Source: an uncultured Colwellia sp. (GTDB taxonomy: Bacteria > Pseudomonadota > Gammaproteobacteria > Enterobacterales > Alteromonadaceae). Taken from it: DNA of 40,298 bases. This document shows, piece after piece, positions 32,334-40,298 of the stretch. Each line of letters starts with the position of its first letter. The first letter of the stretch is position 1. The notes below the pieces were generated by a model. It made no database searches and had not been told where the DNA came from. It worked only from the letters and a program-made list of their open reading frames with translations. The DNA lies in the NCBI GenBank assembly GCA_913057925.1, contig CAJXPG010000018.1:1-40298 (forward strand). Direction: 5' to 3'. The translations under genes were made by a program, and so were the position numbers.

Positions 32334-33815
32334 ATGGTAGCAAATACAATAAAGTTCCTGTTGAACAATGAACTTGTAGAACTTGCAAACATAGATCCTA
32401 ATACGACTGTTTTGCAATACTTACGAGAAGAGCAATTTAAATCTGGCACAAAAGAAGGTTGTGCATCAGGTGACTGTGGTGCTTGTACCGTTGTCCTTGC
32501 AGACTTAGATAGCGAAAATGATACACAGCTTAATTATAAATCAGTCAATGCTTGTATTACCTTTGTTGGTAACTTGCACGGCAAGCAGTTAATTACTGTT
32601 GAAGATTTAAAAGATGGCGCTAAGTTGCATCATGCTCAACAAACTATTGTAGATAACCACGGTACTCAATGTGGTTTTTGTACCCCAGGTTTTGTTATGT
32701 CTTCTTTTGCATTACATAAACACAACCAAAAACCTAACCGTGATGAAGTACTCGAAGCATTAGCGGGTAACTTATGTCGTTGTACGGGCTACCGCTCAAT
32801 TATTGAAGCAGCAATTACTTCAAGCGAACATACTGAAGATGATTCTTTCGCTAAGCATTACCAACAAACTGTTACTGCATTAAACGAATTACAGAAACTA
32901 CCTACCCCTAACCTAAGCGGTAATGGTAATAACTATATAGCGCCGCAAAACATTGACGAACTAGCTTACGAATTAAAAAGTGAACCAACATCAACGCTAG
33001 TTGCTGGTGGTACCGATTTAGCGCTTTCTGTTACGCAAAATTTAGCGGTTGTTAAAAAGCTGGTATACGTTGGTAACGTTGCAGAATTAACTACCATTGA
33101 AGAAACTGATAACGACATCATTATTGGCTCTGCCCTGCCGTACAGTGATTTTATCGATACGTTACACCATTACTATCCAGATCTTGGTGACATGATTGAA
33201 CGTATTGGCGCAAAACAAGTACGTAATACTGGTACTTTAGGTGGTAACGTAGGTAACGCTTCACCAATCGGTGATATGCCACCGGCACTTATCGCGCTTG
33301 GCGCGACCATGACACTACACCTTGATGGTGTAGAACGCACAATCTTAGTTGAAGATTTCTTCCTTGATTACAAGAAAACTGTGCTGAAAGAATCTGAGTT
33401 TATCAAATCAATTACTATTCCTAAGCCAATTGCTGGTCAAACACTTAAGCTTTACAAAATCTCTAAGCGTTTAGATGATGATATTTCAGCGGTTTTAGCA
33501 GCTTTTTTCATTGAAACAAAAGCCGAGCAAGGTGGCCAAAAAGTAACGAATGTACGTTTAGCCTTTGGTGGCATGGCTGGTATTCCTAAGCGTGGTCCTG
33601 CAGCAGAATCGGCATTGTTAGGCAAAGACTTAACGAAAGAAACTGTCGCTCAAGCCAAAGTAGCCTTAGCAACAGACTTCCAACCTATGACTGATGTACG
33701 TGCTACAGATAAGTACCGAATGACCGTAGCTCAAAACCTGATAGAGAAATGTTATTTAGAGCTAACCAGCGCTTATACAAGTAACGTAATTGAAACACGA
33801 GTGGTGAATAACTAA
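32334..33815 (+). CDS. xdhA: Xanthine dehydrogenase small subunit (2Fe-2S and FAD)
   Basis: A 493-residue protein. The N-terminal [2Fe-2S] ferredoxin domain has CASGDCGACTVVLADL. The second all-helical 2Fe-2S domain has CGFCTPGFVMSSF and CRCTGYRSI (together residues about 40-160). An FAD-binding domain follows (LVAGGTDLALSVTQ; GGNVGNASPIGDMPPALIALGA). The enzyme hydroxylates hypoxanthine and xanthine to urate in the cytoplasm, passing electrons from the Mo site through the Fe-S clusters to FAD and NAD+. It is the first gene of the cluster. Its stop overlaps the xdhB start (TAATG), so the subunits are translationally coupled. Confidence 0.96.
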   Translation: MVANTIKFLLNNELVELANIDPNTTVLQYLREEQFKSGTKEGCASGDCGACTVVLADLDSENDTQLNYKSVNACITFVGNLHGKQLITVEDLKDGAKLHHAQQTIVDNHGTQCGFCTPGFVMSSFALHKHNQKPNRDEVLEALAGNLCRCTGYRSIIEAAITSSEHTEDDSFAKHYQQTVTALNELQKLPTPNLSGNGNNYIAPQNIDELAYELKSEPTSTLVAGGTDLALSVTQNLAVVKKLVYVGNVAELTTIEETDNDIIIGSALPYSDFIDTLHHYYPDLGDMIERIGAKQVRNTGTLGGNVGNASPIGDMPPALIALGATMTLHLDGVERTILVEDFFLDYKKTVLKESEFIKSITIPKPIAGQTLKLYKISKRLDDDISAVLAAFFIETKAEQGGQKVTNVRLAFGGMAGIPKRGPAAESALLGKDLTKETVAQAKVALATDFQPMTDVRATDKYRMTVAQNLIEKCYLELTSAYTSNVIETRVVNN

Positions 33816-36190
33816 TGCGTACTCTTATTGATATTAAAAAAGCAAATTCTAATACAGATAAAAACGTGGTAAACGGACAGAAAGGTGTTGGTTTAGGTGG
33901 CGTAGGTCGTAATAAAAAACATGAAAGCTCAGACAAGCAAGTTGCTGGGGAAGCTGTTTATGTTGATGACCGTCCAGCCCTTCGTGGTGAATTACACGCT
34001 GCTGTTGGTCAAGCAACTATTGCCCACGGTAACATTGTTTCAATGGACTTATCTGCGGTAAAAGCTGCTGAAGGTGTTGTTAAAGTAATTACGGTTGAAG
34101 ATGTACCTGGTCATACCGATATTGGCCCAGTTTTCCCCGGTGACCCAGTATTAGCCATTGGCAAAGTAGAATTTATTGGTCAGCCACTTTTCGCAGTAGC
34201 AGCAACAAGTTACGACCTAGCGCGTAAAGCAGTAAAATTAGCAAAAGTTGAATATGAAGAACTTGAAGCGGTTTTAACCGTTAAAGATGCTTTAGCAAAA
34301 CAGAGTTTTGTTCGTCCTCCACACACACTTAAACGCGGTGATTCTCAGGCAGCGATTGCCGCTGCTGCGCATCAGTTATCTGGTGAGATCAGTGTTGGTG
34401 GTCAAGAACACATGTACCTTGAAGGCCAAGTGTCTACTGCAGTACCATCTGAAGATGGCGGCATGGACATATATACCTCTTCACAACATCCAAGTGAAGT
34501 ACAAAAACTGGTTGCTGAAGTACTTGATATCCCACTAAATAAAGTCTTAGTTGATATGCGCCGTATGGGTGGTGGTTTTGGTGGTAAAGAAACCCAAGCT
34601 GCGCCATGGGCATGTATTGCTGCCTTATTAGCTAACGAAACTAAACGCCCTGTTAAATTCAAATTAGCTCGAATGGACGATATGGTGATGACAGGTAAAC
34701 GTCACCCGTTTGAAAATAACTACACCGTTGGTTTTGACGAAAATGGTCAAATCAAGGGGGTAAACATTGAAGTTAATGGTAACTGTGGTTACTCACCAGA
34801 TTTATCTGATGCGATTGTTGATAGAGCAATGTTCCATTCAGATAACGCGTACTTCTTAGACCAAGCAACGGTTACTGGTAATCGTTGTAAGCTAAACACT
34901 GTTTCTCATACCGCTTACCGTGGTTTTGGTGGCCCTCAAGGTATGATGACTATCGAAGTGATCATAGATGAAATTGCCCGTCACCTAGGTAAAGATCCAT
35001 TAGAAATTCGTAAAATAAACTTATACGGTAAAGAAGAGCGTAATGTTACTCATTATGAACAGACAGTTGAACATAATAACTTAAGCGAAATTATTGAATC
35101 GTTAGAAGAAAGCTCTGATTATCAAGCGCGTCGTCAAGCGGTAAAAGAATTCAACGCAAACAATGCAGTACTGAAAAAAGGCATTGCGTTAACACCCGTT
35201 AAGTTTGGTATTTCTTTCACTGTTCAGCACTTAAACCAACAAGGTGCCTTAGTACATGTTTATACCGATGGCACTATTCACTTAAGCCATGGTGGTAGTG
35301 AAATGGGTCAAGGTTTAAATACCAAAGTTGCGCAAATTGTTGCTGAAGAATTCCAAGTTGATGTTGATACCGTTGCTTGTTCTGCTGCACGTACCGACAA
35401 AGTGCCTAACTCATCACCAACAGCCGCCTCAGCAGGTACGGATTTAAATGGTAAAGCCGCAGAAGCTGCAGCAAAAACCATTAAAAATCGCCTAATCGAT
35501 TTTGCCTGTGAAAAATATGGTGTTGAAGCTGAGCAAGTTCAATTTGAAAACAACAACGTCATTGTTGGTGAGCAAACCTTTAGCTTTGCTGAGTTTTCAC
35601 AAATTGCTTATATGGGTCGTGTGTCATTATCGTCTACTGGTTTTTATAAAACCCCTAAGATTCATTATGACAGAGCAACAGGTAAAGGACGTCCATTCTT
35701 CTATTACGCCACAGGTGCTGCAGTCTCAGAAGTATTGATTGATACCTTAACCGGTGAGTATAAAAACTTACGTACTGATATTTTACAAGATGTTGGTCAT
35801 TCAATTAATCCAGCAATCGATATTGGTCAAATTGAAGGTGCTTTCGTTCAAGGTCAAGGTTGGTTAACTACTGAAGAGCTGGTATGGAATGAGCAAGGTC
35901 GTTTACTTTCAAATAACCCAGCAACTTACAAAATCCCAGCGATTAACGATGCTCCGGAAGACTTCCGCGTAGCCTTAGTACCTGATGCACCTAACCGTGA
36001 GCACACTATTTACAACTCTAAAGCCGTCGGTGAACCACCATTTATGCTAGGGATGTCTGTATGGGCCGCACTGAAAGATGCCATTTCAAGTGTTGATGAT
36101 TACAAAACAAGTCCAGCACTAGATACGCCTGCAACACCAGAGCGAGTATTGTTTGCCGTTGAAGCTATGAAAAAAGGCGCGGCGAAGTAA
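33815..36190 (+). CDS. xdhB: Xanthine dehydrogenase large molybdopterin-binding subunit
   Basis: A 791-residue protein. Hallmarks are KQVAGEAVYVDD near the start, then RRMGGGFGGKETQ (Mo-cofactor loop), THTAYRGFGGPQG-type SHTAYRGFGGPQGMM carrying the conserved substrate Arg region, GSEMGQGLNTKVAQIVAEEF, and SKAVGEPPFMLG containing the catalytic Glu. It completes the XdhAB heterotetramer that makes urate. The length is normal for a bacterial XdhB. xdhC follows after 27 bp with AGGAATATCATC as ribosome site. The first 25 residues are an extra low-complexity polar stretch. Confidence 0.96.
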   Translation: MRTLIDIKKANSNTDKNVVNGQKGVGLGGVGRNKKHESSDKQVAGEAVYVDDRPALRGELHAAVGQATIAHGNIVSMDLSAVKAAEGVVKVITVEDVPGHTDIGPVFPGDPVLAIGKVEFIGQPLFAVAATSYDLARKAVKLAKVEYEELEAVLTVKDALAKQSFVRPPHTLKRGDSQAAIAAAAHQLSGEISVGGQEHMYLEGQVSTAVPSEDGGMDIYTSSQHPSEVQKLVAEVLDIPLNKVLVDMRRMGGGFGGKETQAAPWACIAALLANETKRPVKFKLARMDDMVMTGKRHPFENNYTVGFDENGQIKGVNIEVNGNCGYSPDLSDAIVDRAMFHSDNAYFLDQATVTGNRCKLNTVSHTAYRGFGGPQGMMTIEVIIDEIARHLGKDPLEIRKINLYGKEERNVTHYEQTVEHNNLSEIIESLEESSDYQARRQAVKEFNANNAVLKKGIALTPVKFGISFTVQHLNQQGALVHVYTDGTIHLSHGGSEMGQGLNTKVAQIVAEEFQVDVDTVACSAARTDKVPNSSPTAASAGTDLNGKAAEAAAKTIKNRLIDFACEKYGVEAEQVQFENNNVIVGEQTFSFAEFSQIAYMGRVSLSSTGFYKTPKIHYDRATGKGRPFFYYATGAAVSEVLIDTLTGEYKNLRTDILQDVGHSINPAIDIGQIEGAFVQGQGWLTTEELVWNEQGRLLSNNPATYKIPAINDAPEDFRVALVPDAPNREHTIYNSKAVGEPPFMLGMSVWAALKDAISSVDDYKTSPALDTPATPERVLFAVEAMKKGAAK

Positions 36191-36217
36191 ATTGCCGAAA
36201 TAAATAGGAATATCATC

Positions 36218-37108
36218 ATGAAATTAAATTGGACCGGTGCAGTACACCAACTAAACAAACAAGGTAAAGCCTATGTTGTTGCAACTATTGTTGGCGTAAC
36301 CGGTTCAACACCGCGTAATAGCGGCACCAAGATGGTGATAACTCATGATGATATTTTTGACACCATTGGTGGTGGTCACCTTGAACATAAGGTGATCAAA
36401 CATGCGCATAAGTTATTAACTTCAGGTGAAGCTTGTCAGCAATTGGAACACTTTCAATTAGGGGCGCAATTAGGCCAGTGTTGTGGTGGTGATGCTAGCG
36501 TGTTATTCGAATGTTTCAGCGCTAGTGGTGCCAATATCATCTTATTTGGTGCTGGTCATGTCGGTAAAGCATTAATTCCTATTTTAGCGGGTTTACCTTG
36601 CAGCATTACTTGGGTAGATAATCGCGCAGAGCAGTTTCCTGATGATGTAGACAACTACTCAAATGTTACCGCGATTGTTAGCGAAAATCCGGCTGAAGAA
36701 GTGGCTGATATGCCAGCGAATAGCTACTACATAGTGATGACGCACAACCATCAATTAGATTTTGATATCAGCCATAATATTTTAAAACGTGGTGATTTTG
36801 CTTATTCAGGATTAATTGCTTCAGATACTAAATGGCGCCGTTTTCAACAAAGATTTCAACACCGCGATATAGCAAAGAGCTTAGTTGAACGAATGAACTG
36901 CCCTATCGGTTTAGCCCAAGTGCAAGGCAAGTTACCGATGGAAGTTGCGGTATCAGTTGCTGGTGAAATAATTCAGCTCTACCAAGCACAACAATCAGCT
37001 GAAGCTAATCCAGAGGCTAACAAACAAAAAAATGCCAAGCCACAAAGTTCTAAACGCGGTATCGGTTGGCAAGAGTTGAAAAGTTTAGTTAACGAAGAAG
37101 TTAGTTAA
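36218..37108 (+). CDS. xdhC: Xanthine dehydrogenase accessory protein XdhC
   Basis: A 296-residue protein. XdhC binds the molybdenum cofactor, promotes its sulfuration and inserts it into XdhB. Segments seen are VVATIVGVTGSTPRNSGTKMVI, IGGGHLEHKVIKHA, LGAQLGQCCGGDASVLFE, then a Rossmann-like IILFGAGHVGKALIPIL (about residues 106-122) and IVMTHNHQLDFDI. The C-terminal extension is Gln/Ala/Lys-rich (about residues 250-290) with no clear function. It is the last xdh gene before a strong terminator hairpin, supporting an xdhABC transcription unit. Confidence 0.95.
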   Translation: MKLNWTGAVHQLNKQGKAYVVATIVGVTGSTPRNSGTKMVITHDDIFDTIGGGHLEHKVIKHAHKLLTSGEACQQLEHFQLGAQLGQCCGGDASVLFECFSASGANIILFGAGHVGKALIPILAGLPCSITWVDNRAEQFPDDVDNYSNVTAIVSENPAEEVADMPANSYYIVMTHNHQLDFDISHNILKRGDFAYSGLIASDTKWRRFQQRFQHRDIAKSLVERMNCPIGLAQVQGKLPMEVAVSVAGEIIQLYQAQQSAEANPEANKQKNAKPQSSKRGIGWQELKSLVNEEVS

Positions 37109-37174
37109 TTCCGAACAAAGATTTCGAACAAAAAAAACAAATCAAATAAAAATATGCTCGCACATATTTTCTGA

Positions 37175-37223
37175 CCTGACTCGGTTGAAGACTATTTTTA
37201 AACCGAGTCAGGCTCATTTTTTT
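37175..37223 (+). terminator. Rho-independent terminator between xdhC and allB
   Basis: Perfect 12-bp stem CCTGACTCGGTT (37175-37186) / AACCGAGTCAGG (37201-37212), loop 14 bases, followed by CTCA and seven T (37217-37223). It lies only 38 bases before the allB start. Confidence 0.88.
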
Positions 37224-37261
37224 AAAACGTAAAGAGTTACCAAATTAGAGGAGTTAGCAAA

Positions 37262-38617
37262 GTGACCCATTTTGCTCTACAAAGTAGCCAAGTTGTTATC
37301 GATGGAAAAATGATCTCAGCTTGTATCGAAGTTAAAGGTGAAGTGACCGTTGCTATTCACCAGCATGGTACTGTCCTTAACTGTGAAGTAAAAGACTTTG
37401 GCAATGAAGTGATTATGCCAGGACTTGTTGACTCTCACGTGCATATCAATGAACCAGGCCGCACTGAATGGGAAGGTTTTAATACCGCCACTCAAGCAGC
37501 TGCTGCTGGTGGTATCACTGCGCTAGTTGATATGCCATTAAACTGTATTCCAGTAACGACCACTAAAGCAGCTTTTCAAGAAAAGTTAGACTCTGTACAC
37601 GATAAGCTTTGGGTTGATTGTGGTTTTTGGGGTGGCGTTATTCCACAAAACATTGCTGATCTAGATGAATTATTAACTGCCGGAGTACTAGGTGTTAAGT
37701 CATTTTTGATTGATTCGGGTATTGAAGAGTTCCCACCAGTTGAAGCTAAAGATATGCGCGCAGCTATGCCAATTTTAGCCAAGCATGACGTGCCTTACTT
37801 AATTCATGCTGAGTTAGATTGCGGTAGCTTCCACGATGTTGAAATCACCAAAGAATACAACTCGTTTTTAGAGTCTCGGCCAAAAAGCTGGGAAAACGAT
37901 GCTATTTCACTAATGGTTGATATGGCGCGTGAGTCAAAAGCTGCTGGTGATAACTGTAAAGTGCATATTGTGCATTTATCGTCTGATGAAGCACTATCAA
38001 CTATCGCCCAAGCTAAATCTGAAGGATTACGTTTCACCGCTGAAACTTGCCCACACTATTTAACCATTGCGTCTGAAAATATTCCTGATGGCAAAACCTT
38101 ATTTAAGTGTTGTCCGCCAATTCGTGAAGACAAAAACCGAGAACATTTATGGCAAGCCGTTAGCGATGGTCGTTTAGACTTTATCGTTTCTGATCACTCA
38201 CCATGTACGCCAGAATTAAAGCACATCGATACCGGCGATATTGAAAAAGCCTGGGGCGGAATTTCTGCCTTGCAATTTGGTTTACCACTTATTTGGACTG
38301 AAGCCAAAGGTCGTGGTTTTACCCTAGTTGACCTTGCTCGCTTAATGTCAGCTGAAACAGCAAAATTTGCTGGTTTAGACGGAATAAAAGGCGCAATCAA
38401 AGTAGGTAATCATGCTGATTTTTGTATCTTTGATGAAAACATTGAATACATCATTACCAACGACATGATTAAACATCGCCATAACATTACACCGTACGCC
38501 GGACGTAAAGTGCGTGGCCGAGTAAACCACACCTTTGTCCGTGGTTTCCATGTTTATCAACAAGATGAATTTATTAATTCACCTATTGGTAGGCCGCTAC
38601 TTAAAGGCAAGTTGTAA
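37262..38617 (+). CDS. allB: Allantoinase
   Basis: A 451-residue amidohydrolase of the cyclic-amidase (DHOase/allantoinase) group. It opens allantoin to allantoate. Metal and catalytic features in order are DSHVHINEPGRTEWEGF (HxH, about residues 60-76), GVKSFLIDSGIEEFP with the probably carbamylated Lys, IHAEL, VHIVHLSS, AETCPHYL and SDHSPCTPE. PGRTEWEGF and the TAGGITALVDMPLN-type segment favour allantoinase over dihydroorotase. The start is GTG, supported by AGAGGAG seven to nine bases upstream. It stands immediately after a strong terminator, with very little room for a separate promoter. Confidence 0.94.
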   Translation: MTHFALQSSQVVIDGKMISACIEVKGEVTVAIHQHGTVLNCEVKDFGNEVIMPGLVDSHVHINEPGRTEWEGFNTATQAAAAGGITALVDMPLNCIPVTTTKAAFQEKLDSVHDKLWVDCGFWGGVIPQNIADLDELLTAGVLGVKSFLIDSGIEEFPPVEAKDMRAAMPILAKHDVPYLIHAELDCGSFHDVEITKEYNSFLESRPKSWENDAISLMVDMARESKAAGDNCKVHIVHLSSDEALSTIAQAKSEGLRFTAETCPHYLTIASENIPDGKTLFKCCPPIREDKNREHLWQAVSDGRLDFIVSDHSPCTPELKHIDTGDIEKAWGGISALQFGLPLIWTEAKGRGFTLVDLARLMSAETAKFAGLDGIKGAIKVGNHADFCIFDENIEYIITNDMIKHRHNITPYAGRKVRGRVNHTFVRGFHVYQQDEFINSPIGRPLLKGKL

Positions 38618-38680
38618 GCAATCAAATAAACCGAATTAAAAATAAAATTTAAAACAAAAATAGACGATAACACACGTAAC

Positions 38681-38710
38681 TTAGCTGAACTTGCCGACAA
38701 CTTCAGCTAA
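38681..38710. other. Hairpin between allB and alc
   Basis: Perfect 9-bp stem TTAGCTGAA (38681-38689) / TTCAGCTAA (38702-38710), loop 12 bases. An A-run follows on the plus strand rather than a T-run, so it does not look like a plus-strand terminator; it may affect mRNA stability or the start of alc. Confidence 0.4.
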
Positions 38711-38733
38711 AAAAGCGTTAAGAGGAGAGAATA

Positions 38734-39789
38734 ATGGAAATAGTTGAAGATTGGTTAGCGCAAAATAAATTATCTGAACAAGAAGCAGCCCTAGAACAAA
38801 AAATTAAAACGCATTACGTTGACCTAGCTAGCGAGCGAGTTGGTGGTGAAACATTATCTTGTAGTGATGATTTCTTCGCAGAAATGGAAAATTTACTAAA
38901 AGTTGGCCGTGGTATTTTCATCGAAGAGAAATTTACCGAACGTGGTAAATGGATGGACGGTTGGGAATCTCGCCGTAGCTATGGTCGTGACAATGGCCGT
39001 GATTCTGACTGGTGTATTATCCGTTTAGGTATCAGCGGTAAAATCCGTGCTTTCGATATCGACACTAACTATTTCCGTGGAAATGCCCCTGAAAAAGTTT
39101 CTGTTGAAGCCTGTGTGAGTGCGGTACAACCAAATGATGATACCGTTTGGCACACAGTTTTAGAAGCAACTGACGTAAAAGCACATAGCCAAAACTTGTT
39201 CGAGATTGAAAACGATACAGCGTGGACACACGTACGTTTAACTATGTTCCCAGATGGTGGTATTGCACGTTTTCGCGTATACGGTGAAGCAGAAGTTAAC
39301 TGGGATGACTTTGTAGAAGGCGAGTTAATTGACTTAGCTTCTATCAGAAACGGTGCCAAAGCATTATTAGTTTCTGACATGTTCTTCTCAGACAAAAACA
39401 ACTTAATTATGCCTGGCCGTGGTGTAAACATGGGTGACGGTTGGGAAACTAAACGTCGTCGTGATCCAGGTCCAGATTGGTCAATTGTTAAGCTTGCCGC
39501 TCCGGGTAGCGTGAACAAGGTAATCATTGATACTTGTCACTTTAAAGGTAACTTTCCAGATACTTTCATGCTTGAAGGTTGTGTAAGTGATACTGATGAT
39601 TTTACTGATAGCTCAACGGCTACTTGGACACCGATCATTCCAAGTACTAAGTTATACGCTCATCGCGAGCACTTGTTCACCAAAGAAATCATTGTTGAGA
39701 AAGAGCAACCGTTTACTCACGTACGTTTAAGTATTTTCCCTGATGGTGGTATCTCTCGTATGCGCGTTTTTGGTAACCGCAAAGGTTAA
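38734..39789 (+). CDS. alc: Allantoicase
   Basis: A 351-residue protein made of two tandem allantoicase repeats (about residues 25-185 and 200-350), each a jelly-roll. Repeat 1 shows MDGWESRRSYGRDNGRDSDWCIIRLG, FDIDTNYFRGNAPEKVSVEAC and HVRLTMFPDGGIARFRVYG. Repeat 2 shows the parallel GDGWETKRRRDPGPDWSIVKL, IDTCHFKGNFPDTFMLEGC and HVRLSIFPDGGISRMRVFG. It hydrolyses allantoate to ureidoglycolate and urea. AAGAGGAGAGAATA is a strong ribosome site. It follows allB by 116 bp and belongs to the same pathway. Assignment is very secure. Confidence 0.97.
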   Translation: MEIVEDWLAQNKLSEQEAALEQKIKTHYVDLASERVGGETLSCSDDFFAEMENLLKVGRGIFIEEKFTERGKWMDGWESRRSYGRDNGRDSDWCIIRLGISGKIRAFDIDTNYFRGNAPEKVSVEACVSAVQPNDDTVWHTVLEATDVKAHSQNLFEIENDTAWTHVRLTMFPDGGIARFRVYGEAEVNWDDFVEGELIDLASIRNGAKALLVSDMFFSDKNNLIMPGRGVNMGDGWETKRRRDPGPDWSIVKLAAPGSVNKVIIDTCHFKGNFPDTFMLEGCVSDTDDFTDSSTATWTPIIPSTKLYAHREHLFTKEIIVEKEQPFTHVRLSIFPDGGISRMRVFGNRKG

Positions 39790-39799
39790 TCAATTTGAG

Positions 39800-39844
39800 T
39801 TCGGGGTAAAAAACTGCTTAATGTTTTTATCCCCCTACCCCGAA
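39800..39844 (+). other. Competing hairpins between alc and uraD
   Basis: TTCGGGGTA (39800-39808) pairs with TACCCCGAA (39836-39844). GGGGTAAAAA (39803-39812) can instead pair with the TTTTTATCCCC tract near 39825-39834. The two folds exclude each other. No T-run follows the outer stem. Confidence 0.4.
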
Positions 39845-39890
39845 TTGAAGTTTATTAACAAACAAGCGAATACAAAAACAGGAAACGAAA

Positions 39891-40251
39891 ATGAAATTAG
39901 AAGATTTAAATAAATTCTCAGCTGAAGAAGCAAACCATACCTTTATGCAGTGCTGTACCTCAAGCACTTGGGTAAACAAAATGGTTGCAGCACGCCCATT
40001 TATTGATGCTCAAGAGTTAAAGCAAGCAGCTGATAATGCTTGGATAGGTCTATCAGTAAGTGATTATTTAGAAGCATTTGAAGGTCACCCTAAAATAGGC
40101 GATGTCAGTAGCTTACGCGCTAAATATGCAAATACCAAAGAGCTTGCCGGTAACGAACAAGGTTTAGTAAAAGAAGCGAACGATGCTGTCCTTGAAGTTC
40201 TTTCTCAAGGTAATACTGATTACGAAGAGAAATTTGGCTTTATCTTTATCG
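39891..40251 (+). CDS. uraD: OHCU decarboxylase, 3' end missing
   Basis: About 120 genuine residues remain of a protein normally around 165-175 long. UraD decarboxylates 2-oxo-4-hydroxy-4-carboxy-5-ureidoimidazoline (from urate via 5-hydroxyisourate) to S-allantoin. EAFEGHPKIGDVSSLR (about residues 63-78) holds the active-site His. SLR and the ELAGNEQGL-like helix and KFGFIFI follow as in the family. The contig is broken at 40251; everything further in the frame (VSYTHLTLPT and beyond) is translated adapter and not protein. ACAGGAAACG precedes the ATG. It is in the same direction as alc, 101 bp apart. Confidence 0.93.
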
Positions 40252-40298
40252 CTGTCTCTTATACACATCTGACGCTGCCGACGATCTACTCTGTGTAG
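40252..40298 (-). other. Nextera i5-side sequencing adapter (artefact)
   Basis: CTGTCTCTTATACACATCT (40252-40270) is the Tn5 mosaic end, followed by GACGCTGCCGACGA (40271-40284), the Nextera Read 1 adapter in reverse complement. TCTACTCT (40285-40292) is the complement of the S504 index (AGAGTAGA), and GTGTAG begins the i5 flow-cell primer. Not genomic. Confidence 0.97.

Noticed and set aside
37262..38617. Dihydroorotase instead of allantoinase
   Set aside because: The related fold makes this possible, but PGRTEWEGF, the length and the position between xdhC and alc fit allantoinase.
39069..39527. Minus-strand ORF of 152 codons within alc
   Set aside because: Fully antisense to a conserved allantoicase repeat; no independent support.

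Overview
The window is a bacterial contig (real sequence 47-40251) bounded at both ends by Illumina Nextera/Tn5 adapter sequence. Gene content and order point to a marine gammaproteobacterium of the Alteromonadales, most like Colwellia or Thalassotalea. The reasons are an AT-rich sequence, a comM-ilvLGMEDA order as in Enterobacterales, enterobacterial-type class II IlvC, and short palindromic interspersed repeats. The genus is an inference from general similarity; no search was run.

Layout. (1) 47-1802, plus strand: a tightly overlapping cluster of a 5'-truncated RDD membrane protein, two unrecognised small proteins and a GNAT acetyltransferase. (2) 1805-4296, minus strand: a Gfo/Idh/MocA oxidoreductase, a secreted GH16-like hydrolase and the nucleoside phosphorylase PpnP. 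(3) 4422-15960: branched-chain amino acid biosynthesis. ilvC (minus) diverges from its LysR activator gene ilvY. comM (minus) follows, then ilvG-M-E-D-A (plus). Ahead of ilvG lies a previously uncalled 24-codon ilvL leader peptide rich in Ile/Leu/Val codons, with mutually exclusive antiterminator and terminator hairpins, i.e. a classical attenuator. (4) 16124-19271: a prohibitin-like SPFH protein, an atypical SDR-type NAD(P)-binding protein, a four-helix membrane protein and an orphan periplasmic solute-binding protein. (5) 19513-26838: a copper/silver efflux operon made of a Met/His/Cys-rich CopL-like protein, a DUF411/CopG-type lipoprotein, and CusC-, CusB- and CusA-like subunits. CusA keeps all three copper-binding methionines. 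The CusB-like protein carries a C-terminal CusF-like domain that has lost the expected methionine ligands. A second orphan solute-binding protein follows. (6) 27867-31856: a secreted protein of unknown function, an M19 dipeptidase lipoprotein, a small lipoprotein, and a transmembrane-anchor protein paired with a HupE/UreJ-family protein. (7) 32334-40251: purine/urate catabolism, xdhA-xdhB-xdhC-allB-alc-uraD. uraD is cut off by the adapter at the right end.

How the parts work together. IlvGM, IlvC, IlvD and IlvE make Val and Ile (with the 2-ketobutyrate made by IlvA). The attenuator senses charged branched-chain tRNAs and IlvY is expected to sense acetohydroxy acids at ilvC. The Cus-type proteins should carry Cu(I)/Ag(I) from periplasm to outside. 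XdhABC makes urate; UraD, AllB and Alc run the late steps to ureidoglycolate and urea. Urate oxidase and HIU hydrolase are not in the window. No tRNA, rRNA, CRISPR array, transposase or phage gene was seen. The most interesting non-coding signals are the ilvL attenuator, a nested 107-bp palindrome inside the ilvC-ilvY control region, paired palindromes at the xdhA promoter, and a strong terminator only 38 bp before allB.
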